From: Salvia splendens
Taxonomy: Eukaryota > Streptophyta > Magnoliopsida > Lamiales > Lamiaceae
Length of the DNA stretch: 64,000 nt
Direction of reading: 5' to 3'
Assembly: GCF_004379255.2 (NCBI RefSeq)
Contig: NC_056040.1
Span: 30,718,852 to 30,782,851 of the forward strand
The notes under the pieces are model-generated. The model ran no database searches and had not been told where the DNA came from. It saw only the letters and a list, made by a program, of their open reading frames with translations. Positions 32,885-42,955 of the stretch are shown here, in pieces; the stretch's first letter is position 1, and the number at the start of each line of letters is the position of its first letter. Made by a program: the position numbers and the translations under genes.

Positions 32885-33237
32885 TCCCTCCGTCACTTAA
32901 TATATGTCCCACTTTGATTCGACACAAATTAAAAAAATGTAAAAGAAATTTAATTTAAAAAGTTAACGGTATGTAGGTACTACTCCCTCCGTCCCTAATG
33001 AATATGCACTTTGGGTTCAATACAAGTTTTAATGCAAAATTGGTAAAGTAAGAGAGAGGTAGAGAGAAAAAGTAATTAAAGTATTATTAGTAGAAAATGG
33101 GTCTCACCTCATTAGAGAGAAAAGAAATTCTAAATTTGGAAAGTTCATATTCTTATAGGATGTACTAAAAAGAAAAGAGTGCATATTCTTATGGGATAGA
33201 GGAGTACTATTTATTACGGGATGGACTCACGGACCAA
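32885..33237. mobile_element. Stowaway-like MITE interrupted by a second one
   Basis: The outer copy starts CTCCCTCCGTCACTTAATA and resumes at about 33207 with TTTATTACGGGATGGA. The inner copy (32984-33204) has ends CTCCCTCCGTCCC and GGGATAGAGGAG flanked by TA. The right end of the outer copy is eroded. Confidence 0.6.
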
Positions 33238-33273
33238 AATGAAAAACAAAAAGGCACCATGATGATTAAATAA

Positions 33274-33852
33274 GAGCATCCACAATGGCGGCGAGCGGAC
33301 CGGCTAGCCGATCCCCGGCGCTAGCCAGTCCGCTCGCCGAACCATTGTAACCGGCTAGCCGAATTTTGGCGAAAAAATTGGCGAACGCACGCCGATTTCC
33401 GAGCGCTGGCCGCCATTGTAGGCTCCGGATCAACGAGCGGATTTTTATTTATTTATTTAATTTTCGAAACACTATATATATGCGATTTGCACGTCATTTT
33501 CATTTGCACCGCTTGTTTTAATGAGTATTCTCTCTATCTTAATTTCTGTACAAGAGCAACAACGCGAAATGAGTAGCGCGGGTGGTAGTAGTGGTGGGGA
33601 TGCTGAGGCTATAATATAATTGAATTTTCCCGTATCTATGTCGTAAATTTAATTCCGTATTTTGTGTGATTATTAATTATTTGTTTTATATAATTTTGAG
33701 TGATGTGGTTAGGCTATTGCTAGGCTATTGCTGGGCTATTTGCTTGTTTTGATGATGTGTCAGGAGGATTTTTAGTGCTGATAATGTGGCAGGAGGAGTT
33801 TGTGGCTAGGCTATAGCTGAGTTATGACTGGGCTATTTTATCGTGGATGCTC
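33274..33852. mobile_element. Harbinger-type deletion derivative (MITE-like)
   Basis: Termini GAGCATCCACAATGG and CGTGGATGCTC are inverted repeats. TAA precedes and TGA follows (2/3 match for the 3-bp target duplication). GGCTAGCCG-type repeats occupy the left end. A TATATATATG promoter and an ATG at about 33570 survive, but the coding frame is lost after about 15 codons. The right half matches the 3' tail of the 29887-31887 element. Confidence 0.8.
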
Positions 33853-34204
33853 TGAAAGCATAAAAAAGAATAATTGTGTAAGAGTTCATTGCAACAGAAA
33901 AGGGAAACAGGCCCGAAATACATAGAGGATAAAGCCCAGTAAGGAAGTGTCGGCAGAATACAGCCAAAAACAATTGTCCGTGTGTTGCTGTTGGGCCCAT
34001 TTGAACGGCAAAAGTAGAGAGAGAGAGACAAGTGTCACGTGGTTGTTGGTCCCACAGCCTCTGTATCCGTATTTCACGCTCATCTCATTTCACCGCAATT
34101 ACCTGTCATTTTAAATATCCTACTCCGTACCCTACTCTATTTACTAATCTACCCCTCTATACCAGAATTTATTTACCAGAATTTATTTTTCAGAATTTAT
34201 TTTT

Positions 34205-35465
34205 GACTAAAGTCCCAAAATGGTCCTTAACATATTGCGTTTTTTTTGTCCAAAACATTATCTTTTGAATTATTCAGTCTCTCACATTTGAAATCGGATC
34301 ACATTTGGTCCATTTTGGACGGTTCCGTCAAATTTTTGACGGTTTAATAACCTGGTCACAAATCCGTCACTAATCCGTCGCTAATTGGGAGAAACTGATC
34401 CGTCACAAATCCGTCAGTAATCCGTCATAAATCCGTCACTAATCCTCATCATACTATATTCGTTGCCAATCGACGCTACGTTAACATTTCATATGTAATT
34501 CTCATCATACTATATTCGTTGCCAATTGACGCAGCGTCCATAGCTCCACCGCTAGGACGACGGGGAGGGGATGGCGGAGGCCAGTGTCTGGGAACAAGAC
34601 GGCGGCGATTGGAGGAGTGACCGGCCACTGCAGTTTGGTTTCAACTCAACAGAAAACGGGAGCTCAACCAACCGCTCGAAGAGGGATGGTCAACGCGGCA
34701 GTCCTCGCCGATTTCTTGGCGGTTGTTTTCACCGGGTTTGTGATTGCCGACGTTCTCATATTCGCCGGAGTTTCTGTGGTAGAGAGAAGATGGCTGTTGT
34801 TGCATCAGATTCGCCATTTCTTCCCACATCTACTACCCATATCCATATCCCTCTTTCCTTCAACTCAATTTTTTTCACCTTCCAAGAACATAAAATAAAT
34901 TAAATTAAAACCACAATCAACATTCAACACTTCTCTCTCCTATCAATTTGTTGAACTAACAATAGTTCTTGAACAATTACAGAGGTGCTCTCGATTCCTC
35001 GTTTGATTTCAATTGAATTATGATATTGAAAGTAGCTCCAGCAGCTTCACTGCGGTGGCCGCCACCGTCACTCCCCCAATCACTGTCGTCTTGCTCCCAG
35101 ACACTGGCCTACGCCATCCCCTCCCCGTCGTCGCGGCGGCGGAGCTATGGACGCTGCGTCGATTGGCAACGAATATAGTATGATGAGAATTACATATGAA
35201 ATGTTAACGTAGTGTCGATTGGCAACGAATATAGTATGATGAGGATTAGTGACGGATTTTGTGACGGATTTGTAATGGATTTGTGACGGATTTATGACGG
35301 ATCAGTTTCTCTCAATTAGTGATGGATTAGTGACGGATTTGTGACCCGGTAATTAAAACCGTCAAAAATTTGACCAAATGTGAGGGACCGAATAATTCAA
35401 AAGATAATATTTTGGACTAAAATAAAAAAACGCAATATGTTAAGGACTATTTTGGGACTTTAGTC
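34205..35465. mobile_element. Second Mutator-like Pack-MULE of the same family
   Basis: The ends are GACTAAAGTCCC and its inverse, matching the 11372-12920 element. The 9-bp direct repeat TTTATTTTT flanks it (34196-34204 and 35466-35474). The inverted arms extend about 400 bp and include a GC-rich, coding-like block present in both arms (34540-34640 and 35055-35150). The core between them has an ORF-like stretch starting near 34584. The captured parent gene was not recognised. Confidence 0.88.
34584..34898 (+). other. ORF-like captured sequence in the Pack-MULE
   Basis: A 104-codon frame contains GMVNAAVLADFLAVVFTGFV then DVLIFAGVSVVERRWLLL, a hydrophobic, membrane-like stretch. The inverted right arm encodes a similar N-terminal run (SGSKTTVIGGVTVAATAV). 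Base composition is GC-rich compared with flanks, as expected of captured exon sequence. There is no database support and no recognised family. Confidence 0.35.
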
Positions 35466-35474
35466 TTTATTTTT

Positions 35475-36169
35475 CAGATGAAGCAACAAAAATATGGAGT
35501 ACTATCTACGTCGTACTATGCAAATTGTTTTTAGTTTATCTACATTTTTTAAATTTTATCTTCTCAACTAATATAATTAATATTTTTTTAGAATTAAATA
35601 TTTAATTTTTTCTATCTCTATTCAATATTTATATTCATCTTTATCTTTCTAATTAAATATAGTAATCAACAATTTTTAAAATTTCCTATAGACTAAAAAA
35701 TATATCATCTTAGTTGGTAATTAATACAATTAATTATTTTTTTACAATTAAATATTCAGTTTCTTCTGTCTTCATTTAATATTTATATCTATCTTTATAT
35801 TTCAATTAAACATATTAATCAACAACTTCTAAAATTTCGCACAGATTAAAAAATGTGTCATCTTAGCCTGGACGGCGAGAGTATTAATGTTTATGGTTTA
35901 CCTCATTCGCCACTAGATTTCATAGCATCCGTGTAATGCATTGGATTCAATCTATTAATTTACATAATATATTTATATTTCAATGTGTAATATGAAAAGC
36001 TAGAATTATATTTCCATGTCTTGTAGAAAAATAAAATTCTATTTTAGGAAAATTTGTAGGAATACCACGGACGACGGTCTAAGAACATAGTGACATAGGT
36101 TATAAAAATAGCATTTGTACCTCACAGTCATAAATTATCTTTAATATGAAGCCCTTCTAGAATTAAGTT
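35475..36169. other. AT-rich intergenic, nothing recognised
   Basis: Two loosely similar segments (about 35530-35700 and 35700-35870, sharing AATTAAATATT...TTTCTGTCT-like text) suggest an old duplication of MITE-like sequence. There is no coding frame. Confidence 0.4.
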
Positions 36170-36172
36170 TCA

Positions 36173-37746
36173 GGGCATCCGCAATGGGCGGACGATGGCG
36201 CCATCCATCATCCGCACCCATTGCAGGTGCGCGCCATAGGGCGCGGACGATAGTCGCGCCCTATACTTCGGTCGCGGAAGATAGCGCGGACGATGACCAT
36301 CGTCCGCCCCATTGTGGAGGTCGCGGACGATGGCACGCTGTTTCGTTTTTTTTATAAATACTGTTCATTTGTAACATTTCATTTCACTCGATTTCATTTT
36401 CGAAACTTACATTTACATAATTACTACGAAATGGATTCAAGCCCCAATAGTCCTACGTTTAGCGCAGGGGCGCATTGGCCGGGTACAGAACCCGGCGATT
36501 ATCGTTCGTTCGACACCAACACGCATTACGATCCCGATTTCAGTACGGAATCGTATGGGTTGTCTGACATGGAGCCGTCTCCGCACCGCCCAACCGCAGC
36601 GGCCGATCCCGACCCCGCCGCGACCGCTTCCGCCCTAGCCAGAAAGAAGCGGAACCGGCAGCGGGCGCAGAAGTTGCCGCCTCCCGGTGATTGCGATGAG
36701 TACGCCCCCGGCCGTACGGACTACAACGACGACGAAACTCTCACTTTGGCCCGGTGTTGGGTAGATATATCGGAAGATCCGATATTCGCGAACAACCAGC
36801 CACAGAGCGCATACTGGGAACGCATCGCGGACCTCTACAATTCAGTCAAGCCGCCGACCGCGTACAAGCGCAAGCGTGAGCAATTCCGCAAGCACTGGGA
36901 TCAAGTCAAGAAGCAAGTGAACTTGTACGCGGCGGAGTTCGAGAAGTTCACACGGTCACAGGGGAGCGACGAGAGCTTGAGCGACGTGCGCGCTAAAGCG
37001 CTGTTGTCGTACCGGTCGATGTACGGCGACTTCAAGCACGAGGCCATCTGGGCGCTCTTGAGGGACAAGCAGAAGTTCCAAGGTGGAATTCTGCACACTG
37101 GTGCGCCGAAGAGGACGAAGACCACTGAAGCTGGTGATTACACGAGCAGCGGCAGCGGCAATCACCCGGTTGACCTCAACCGGACGTACGTGGATGAAGG
37201 GAGTTCCGGCACACCGGTGTCCGTCCGGCGTCCTCCCGGCGTCAAGGCTGCGAAGGCCAAGGGGAAGGCGACCGCGACCTCATCGTCGACCGCTGCAACC
37301 CAAGCTCCTGTCCCGGTAGAGCTCCCGACCCAGACGGCCACCGCGTTTGAGTCGTTAGCAACAACGTCGATGGCAAGGACGATGTTGCAGACGCACAGGG
37401 CCCTCAAGAAGTGTACTGACCCCGACGAAGCCGTATATCTCCGGGCGTTACTCGATGAGCTGCGTCGGAAGTTGGGAATTGGTCCGACTTAGTTTTTTTT
37501 TTATTAGTTCAATGATGTAACTTTTTTTATTAAAACTTCATCGTTTGTTATTTAGACCGTTTTTTATTTACTCGTTACTTGTTATTTGAAAACAGTTAAA
37601 TTAATTAAACAAAACAATAAAATAATGATGTGGCACGACATAGGGCGCACCTTAGGGCGCCCCACTACAGGTGGGGAGGTAGTAGGATAAAACTGCTGAC
37701 GTGGCGCGCCATAGGCGCGCCTTAGAGCGCCCCATTGCTAATGCTT
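36173..37746 (+). mobile_element. PIF/Harbinger-type element carrying only an intact Myb-like ORF
   Basis: The ends GGGCATCCGCAATGGGCG and, inverted, AAGCATTAGCAATGGGGCG form terminal repeats. TCA flanks both sides (36170-36172 and 37747-37749), fitting the 3-bp duplication of Harbinger. Subterminal repeats are GGACGATGG and GGGCGC. No transposase frame is present. Confidence 0.85.
36431..37492 (+). CDS. Harbinger Myb/SANT-like protein, intact
   Basis: The ATG at 36431 is chosen over an upstream in-frame ATG (36293). A TATAAATA lies at about 36353, so 36431 is the first ATG of a short leader and the upstream one lies in the terminal repeat. The 353-residue protein has a disordered acidic N-terminus, a basic RKKRNRQRAQK patch (nuclear localisation candidate) and a Myb/SANT trihelix (DDETLTLARCWVDISEDPIF, then YWERIADLYN, then KRKREQFRKHWDQVKKQV). 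An Ala/Thr/Pro linker and a C-terminal helix (RALKKCTDPDEAVYLRALLDELRRKLG) follow. It is the partner protein used with Harbinger transposase for DNA binding. No stop or shift was found. Confidence 0.88.
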   Translation: MDSSPNSPTFSAGAHWPGTEPGDYRSFDTNTHYDPDFSTESYGLSDMEPSPHRPTAAADPDPAATASALARKKRNRQRAQKLPPPGDCDEYAPGRTDYNDDETLTLARCWVDISEDPIFANNQPQSAYWERIADLYNSVKPPTAYKRKREQFRKHWDQVKKQVNLYAAEFEKFTRSQGSDESLSDVRAKALLSYRSMYGDFKHEAIWALLRDKQKFQGGILHTGAPKRTKTTEAGDYTSSGSGNHPVDLNRTYVDEGSSGTPVSVRRPPGVKAAKAKGKATATSSSTAATQAPVPVELPTQTATAFESLATTSMARTMLQTHRALKKCTDPDEAVYLRALLDELRRKLGIGPT

Positions 37747-37749
37747 TCA

Positions 37750-38236
37750 TTTCAATATTAATAAGGTACCCATTACCTTCTAGAAAATTGCAGGGGCTCT
37801 CATTTAGCAATGCTTAAACTCGAAAAAGACTAATAAAGCGTTATATTTTAGCTAAATCGATAATGGTATAGTCATCAACGTATATTTATAATTTAAATAA
37901 ATTATTAATTACTCCATATTCTCCATATTTGTTGCCTCGCCCATTATCATAACCGTCCATTCAACTCACAAAATAAAATGAAAGAAGCGATATGAATCGT
38001 ACAAACAATAATGAGTATATTTGGGTGAAAAGCAACCGTGATCGACATACTCATTTGCGAAACAACCAACACTTATTATTATATTAAATTTGGACGAAAG
38101 CGATATGAAAAGCTCATGATGTTTTTAACAAAAAAAAAAGATAAAATACAATTCCTCAAAAAGAAAATAATAGTATCCATTTCCCATGTATTTTTGTCCT
38201 TTAACAAAAAAATCCCTAAAAAAACATGAAAAACAA
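37750..38236. other. AT-rich intergenic, 3' flank of the epimerase gene
   Basis: No coding frame. The part next to 38236 should hold the 3' untranslated region and poly-A site of the minus-strand gene. No clear AATAAA on the minus strand was assigned. Confidence 0.4.
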
Positions 38237-39505
38237 CTATACAGACTTGGCGTGATTGTAACCATAATAAGATAAGTACCATTTGACGAACTTCTTGAGA
38301 CCCGTTTGCAAATCGGTTGTCGGGTTGTACCCGAATTCGCTCCGGGCGTAGCTTATATTCGCGTGCGTGAACGGAACGTCGCCGTTTCCAGGCATATCAA
38401 CCAAATTCTTCTTCGCCTTCACCTTCAATTGCTTCTCCAATATCCCCACCATCATCGGCACCGTCACGGGCGAAGTATTGCCGAGATTGAATATCCTGAA
38501 CTGCGCCGGGCCCCGCTTCTTCCCCCCCGATCCCGTGCTCTTCTTCGCCGTGTCCAACGATCCGATGCACCCCTTCACAATGTCGTCGATGTAGGTGAAA
38601 TCCCTAGCTAAATCGGCGTGGTTTTTGCCGCGGTAGACGGTGATTGGCTTCCCTTGGAGGATGTTGCGGGTGAAGGAGAAGTAGGCCATGTCGGGCCTCC
38701 CCCAGGGGCCGTACACTGTGAAGAATCGGAGGCCGGTGATTGAGAGGCCGTAGATGTGGTTGTATGTGTGTGTGATTTCCTCTCCGGCTTTTTTGGTGGC
38801 GGCGTAGAGAGAGGCGGGTTTATCGGTGCGGTCAGATTCGGAAAAGGGGGATTTCTCGTTTAAGCCGTAGACGGAGCTGGAGCTAGCCCACACGACGGAG
38901 GGTTGGGGGTTAGCGGACTTGGAAGCTTCTAGAAGCGTGACGAGGCCGGCGATGTTGCTGTGGATGTACGAATGCGGATTCTCCATCGCGTAGCGGACGC
39001 CGGCCTGGGCGGCGAGGTGCATGACGTGGCTGAATTGGACGAGATCGAAGAGCTTGGCGAGCAATTTTGCATCGTTGACGTCGCCTTCCACGATGAAGAC
39101 GCCGTGGGCGGTGAGGAGATCTCGGCGTGATTTTTTGAGAGCGGGATCGTAGTAATTGTTGAAATTGTCGAGGCCGACCACGCCGTCGCCGCGCTTCTTC
39201 AGGGCGAGGGAGACGTGGGAGCCGACGAAGCCGGCGGCGCCGGTGACGAGGACGGAGAAGCCGTTGGAGCGGCGGATCTGGGCGGAGGAGCGGACGTGGT
39301 TGTCCCAGTGGATCCGGAAGTACTTGCTGCCGGAGTCGACGAAGGATTGGAAGCTGAGATAGGCCGCGGTGAGGGCGACGAGAAAGAGCGCCCACAGGAA
39401 GAGGGTGCTGGTGGAGCGGTGGGGCTGGCGGTGGTGCGATTTATCCTTGAATTTCCCCGGAGTGGAGGGGAGAAAGAGCTCCTCAATGGACGACTTGGAA
39501 GGCAT
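38237..39505 (-). CDS. GAE: UDP-glucuronate 4-epimerase (Golgi type II membrane protein)
   Basis: This 422-residue single-exon protein has the usual length of plant GAEs. It interconverts UDP-glucuronate and UDP-galacturonate, the precursor for pectin, in the Golgi. A short cytosolic tail and one transmembrane segment (about 34-53) precede an extended SDR fold. The NAD-binding TGAAGFVG is at 88-95, LDNFNNYYD at 112-120, the Ser-rich WASSSSVYG at 206-214 and the catalytic Tyr-Lys pair YAATK at 234-238. RFFTVYGPWGRPDMA at 260-274 is typical of uronate epimerases. The frame is intact and intronless, as are plant GAE genes. It is the clearest host gene here and is surrounded by transposons on both sides. 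The paralogue number cannot be assigned. Confidence 0.96.
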   Translation of the reverse strand: MPSKSSIEELFLPSTPGKFKDKSHHRQPHRSTSTLFLWALFLVALTAAYLSFQSFVDSGSKYFRIHWDNHVRSSAQIRRSNGFSVLVTGAAGFVGSHVSLALKKRGDGVVGLDNFNNYYDPALKKSRRDLLTAHGVFIVEGDVNDAKLLAKLFDLVQFSHVMHLAAQAGVRYAMENPHSYIHSNIAGLVTLLEASKSANPQPSVVWASSSSVYGLNEKSPFSESDRTDKPASLYAATKKAGEEITHTYNHIYGLSITGLRFFTVYGPWGRPDMAYFSFTRNILQGKPITVYRGKNHADLARDFTYIDDIVKGCIGSLDTAKKSTGSGGKKRGPAQFRIFNLGNTSPVTVPMMVGILEKQLKVKAKKNLVDMPGNGDVPFTHANISYARSEFGYNPTTDLQTGLKKFVKWYLSYYGYNHAKSV

Positions 39506-39680
39506 CTCCTATTATTATTTGACAATCGAAGCAAGCTTGATTAAAGGATTGGAGGTCTCTCCTCTCTTCTCTCTGGAAATTGAATTCTGTGAGAGAGAGG
39601 GAGAGAGCCAATGGGAAATGGAGGAAACAGATGCAGAGAAATTGGGTTACATCTGCTAATTCTGTAGAAATGGAGAAGGG

Positions 39681-39689
39681 AATATATAG
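39681..39689 (-). promoter_or_regulatory. TATA box of the epimerase gene
   Basis: The minus strand reads CTATATATT about 180 bases upstream of the ATG. This would give a leader of about 150 bases that includes a CT-rich run (complement of GAGAGAGAGGGAGAGAG). Confidence 0.55.
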
Positions 39690-39883
39690 AAATGAAGACT
39701 GTGCCATTTTTTTAGAGGGAGAGAGAATGTGAGCAATGAGTGGTCACTGGGTATTTGCCTATTTTTCGAGTGAATTACATAAATGTGAGGTTAGATTAAC
39801 AACACTAGATTTGGTAACTTTCTTAATTTACGGTTTGCATTTCATGCTTTATTGTATAAATCTTATTATTAATATGTTAAATA

Positions 39884-40138
39884 CTTCCTCCATCCCTCAT
39901 AATTTGTCACACCATTTGACCCGATATGAGTTTTAAGAAATGTAATAGAAAGTGAGTTGAAAAAGTTAGTGACTTGTAGGTCATACTTTTATATATTAGT
40001 TTTATAATAAAATATGGGTTATAATGAATTAGTGCAATATGAGTTCCACTGCAAAAAAATGATAAAAGTGAAAGGTGATAAATTTTTAGGAACAGACAGA
40101 AATGGAAATAAGTGACAAATTTTCAGGGATGGAGAAAG
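39884..40138. mobile_element. Stowaway-like MITE upstream of the epimerase gene
   Basis: Ends CTTCCTCCATCCCTCATAATTTGTCAC and the inverse are flanked by TA. It is about 200 bp upstream of the epimerase TATA box. Confidence 0.8.
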
Positions 40139-40243
40139 TATTAAATATCGCACTCAAAATCAAATGATATATTATATAATAGGATTGACAATTTTCGGCA
40201 CGAAGCAAACATGCAAAGATTAATAAATTTATGTCAAGCTTTA

Positions 40244-42258
40244 GAGCATCCACAATGGTGGTGGGAGTGAAGGCCGCCGTCCGTGCCAGCGGCGAGGACG
40301 AGGACCGCCGACGCTGCGCTTGCCCCGCTGGCACGGCGCTGCTCGATGCATCGAGCAGTGCCGTGCCAGCGAGCAGGCGACGTGGCGGCTTATGATTGGG
40401 CAACGGCATAGCCGTTGCCTTTGAATTATTTTTTTTAAAAAAATCGTTTTTAAATTATATAAAATGATTAAAATTTTTTTTTTCCAAATCCCAAAAATAT
40501 GGCCGTTTTTTTCCCGTTTTTTCTGAATTTTTTTGAGTTTTTTAATAATTTTTTTCCCCCCAAAATCATCTATAAATACACACATTCATCATCCATTTAT
40601 CACATCAATTCATCTCCCATTCATCTCTCATTCTTAAAATTATCATACAAACTATCAACACATTCATCCCTCATTCAAAACCTCAAATGGATTTCACCCA
40701 TATTATGGCGGAAGCGGAACGCGAAGAACAAGAATACTACGAACAACATCGTGCCGCTTACGAAGCATATGTCGCGGCGAATACCCCCGCTCCTCCTCCT
40801 CCTCAACGAACCAGATCAAATCGGCGCTACATCCATCGTGACCGGGAGGGAGCCCACGAAAGGCTCGTTGCCGACTACTTTGCCGACCAGCCACGGTTTC
40901 CGGCAGATTACTTCAGGCGTTGTTTTCGCATGTCAAAGCGCTTGTTCATGCGAATTGTCAACACATTGTCCGCACGTGTTGAATTCTTCCAAACAGGTCA
41001 AGATGCAGCCGGCCGGCAAAGTATCACGCCGTTGCAGAAGTGTACGTGTGTCATCCGACAACTCGCTACTGGGCAAACGACCGACATCTTCGACGAGTAT
41101 TTGCATATCGGTGAGTCCACTAGAATCCTTTGTCTAAAGAATTTTTGCGAGGGCGTTCGTTCAGCTTTCGGGGATGAATTCCTTCGGGCACCCAGCACCG
41201 ATGGTTGCCAACGGTTGCTGCGTCTTCACGAATCAGTCCATGGCTTCCCCGGAATGCTTGGCAGCATTGACTGCATGCATTGGAGGTGGAAGAATTGCCC
41301 GAATGTTTGGAGGGGGCAACACTTAAGCGGTCACAAAGGCGGCGGCCCAACACTTATCCTTGAAGCGGTCGCCGACTACCGCCTATAGATTTGGCATGCA
41401 TATTTCGGCGTTGCCGGAGCTAACAACGACTTGAACGTGCTCTATTCTTCACCACTCTTCAATGATGTGATGAATGGTGTAGCACCGGCGATCGACTTCA
41501 CCATCAACGGAAATACATACCACATGGGTTACTATCTCGCCGATGGTATCTACCCAAGGTGGTCGACGTTCGTGAAGACGCTCCACAACCCGCACGACCC
41601 GAGGCGGGTTCTTTTTGCGCAGAGTCAAGAGTCCGCGCGGAAAGACGTTGAAAGAGCCTTCGGGGTCCTTCAAGCCCGATTTAACATTATGAAGGCCCCA
41701 GCTCGGCTGTGGTACGTGAATAATATCGCCGACATCATGTTCACGTGTATTATCTTACACAACATGATTATAGCCGACGAAGGGCCAAGGGCGGCTAGCT
41801 TCTACGACGAGGATGAAGCCGGAAGCTCAACAGCGAGGTCTCCCCCACGCCGAGGTGAGCATACGACGGTTGGCCAGAGGATCGAGACAAGGCACACAAT
41901 GCGCGATACCCGAACCCACATTCAGCTACAAGAAGACCTAATCAAACACATGTGGGCAAAATTCGGCAACGAGTAGTGGTTTTTTAATTTTTAGTATTTT
42001 AGTTATGTAATTTTTAATTTTTAGGATTTTAATTATGTCGTTTTTTATTTTATTTGTCATTTGTAATATTATTTATGTTTTTTTAATGAATTTTAGTATT
42101 ATGGAAATGTTTATGTTTAATTGAATATTAAATTAATTGTGGTCGTCCTTGCGGAAGAGCACAGTTTTGGGTGTTGTGCTCTTGCCAGAGAGCAGGCATG
42201 AATAGTACCGCCCGGGCCCATAACCGTGCCGCTGGCAAGAGCACGATTGTGGATGCTC
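40244..42258 (+). mobile_element. PIF/Harbinger-type element carrying only a transposase ORF
   Basis: Termini GAGCATCCACAATGG and CGATTGTGGATGCTC are inverted repeats. TTA flanks both sides (40241-40243 and 42259-42261). Length is 2015 bp. A TATA-like CTATAAATAC at about 40570 precedes the transposase. GTGCCAGCGAGCAGG-type repeats lie under both ends. No Myb-like partner is encoded. Confidence 0.93.
40687..41976 (+). pseudogene. Harbinger DDE transposase, one in-frame stop
   Basis: Starting at 40687, the frame follows the plant Harbinger layout: a Pro-rich N-terminus, IHRDREGAHERLVADYF, a helix-turn-helix region, then GFPGMLGSIDCMHW (Asp195). TAG at 41386-41388 replaces the Trp of YRLWIWHAYFGV. 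The same frame continues through GANNDLNVL, DGIYPRWSTF and KDVERAFGVLQARFN (catalytic Glu) to 41976. Apart from that one stop, a TGG-to-TAG transition, all catalytic blocks are present. The total would be 429 codons. It is a very recently disabled copy. Confidence 0.93.
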
Positions 42259-42261
42259 TTA

Positions 42262-42952
42262 TTCGTTTTGTCCCCTTATCTGCTTGACACCGTAGAATTT
42301 CTGGTTGGATTGATGTTGGATTGAGTTGGGTTCGGGTAGCCCACTAAATTGTACTCTTTCCTTCGTCCACTAATAGCAATCTTGTTTTTTTTTGTTTGTC
42401 CGTGAATAGAAATATCGGTTCATAATTACTATAAATGGTAAAAAAGACTGCACCCCACTCACAAGAGTATTTAAAATTTATTTTAAAAAAATTATTGAGA
42501 AAACAGGAAATTATGACATTCTTTTGAACACTAGAACCATCTACTTTTTTGTTTTATTTTATTTTTATTTTGCCTAATTGAGAATTGGACAATGAAACAA
42601 GTACAAAGACGAGACAAACACAATTCAATTAAACACTTTATTCATTCGGGTTTGGTTGTGCCATAAGGCCATCCGCAATGCTGTCACTTATCCGTCCTTT
42701 AACCGTTCCTTAAATTACTATTCATGGGCCCACTGTAGTTTTTTACTCCATCTCTTAACTAAGAGACAGAACCTGCAACCCTTTAACCGTCCCTTAAATT
42801 ACTATTCATTCAATTTCATTTTTTATTTTTATTTCCAACCAAATTCAATTAATAAAAACACACTTCATTAAATAAAATAAACTTACAACATTAAAATTCG
42901 TAAAAAAACATTATTTAATAATTTCCTAAAAAATAAAAAATACATAATTTAA
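42262..42952. other. Intergenic with a one-ended MITE
   Basis: At about 42353 a CTCTTTCCTTCGTCCACTAATAG end resembles Stowaway-like termini, but its partner is not found. At 42700-42810 the motif CTTAAATTACTATTCAT occurs twice. There is no coding frame. Confidence 0.45.
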
Positions 42953-42955
42953 TAA

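Noticed and set aside
36293..36430. Upstream in-frame start of the Myb-like ORF
   Set aside because: It lies in the terminal repeat region and upstream of the TATA box, so it should not be in the message.
38910..39395. 161-codon minus ORF and other frames over the epimerase gene
   Set aside because: Arg/Pro-rich shadows of the GC-rich epimerase coding sequence.
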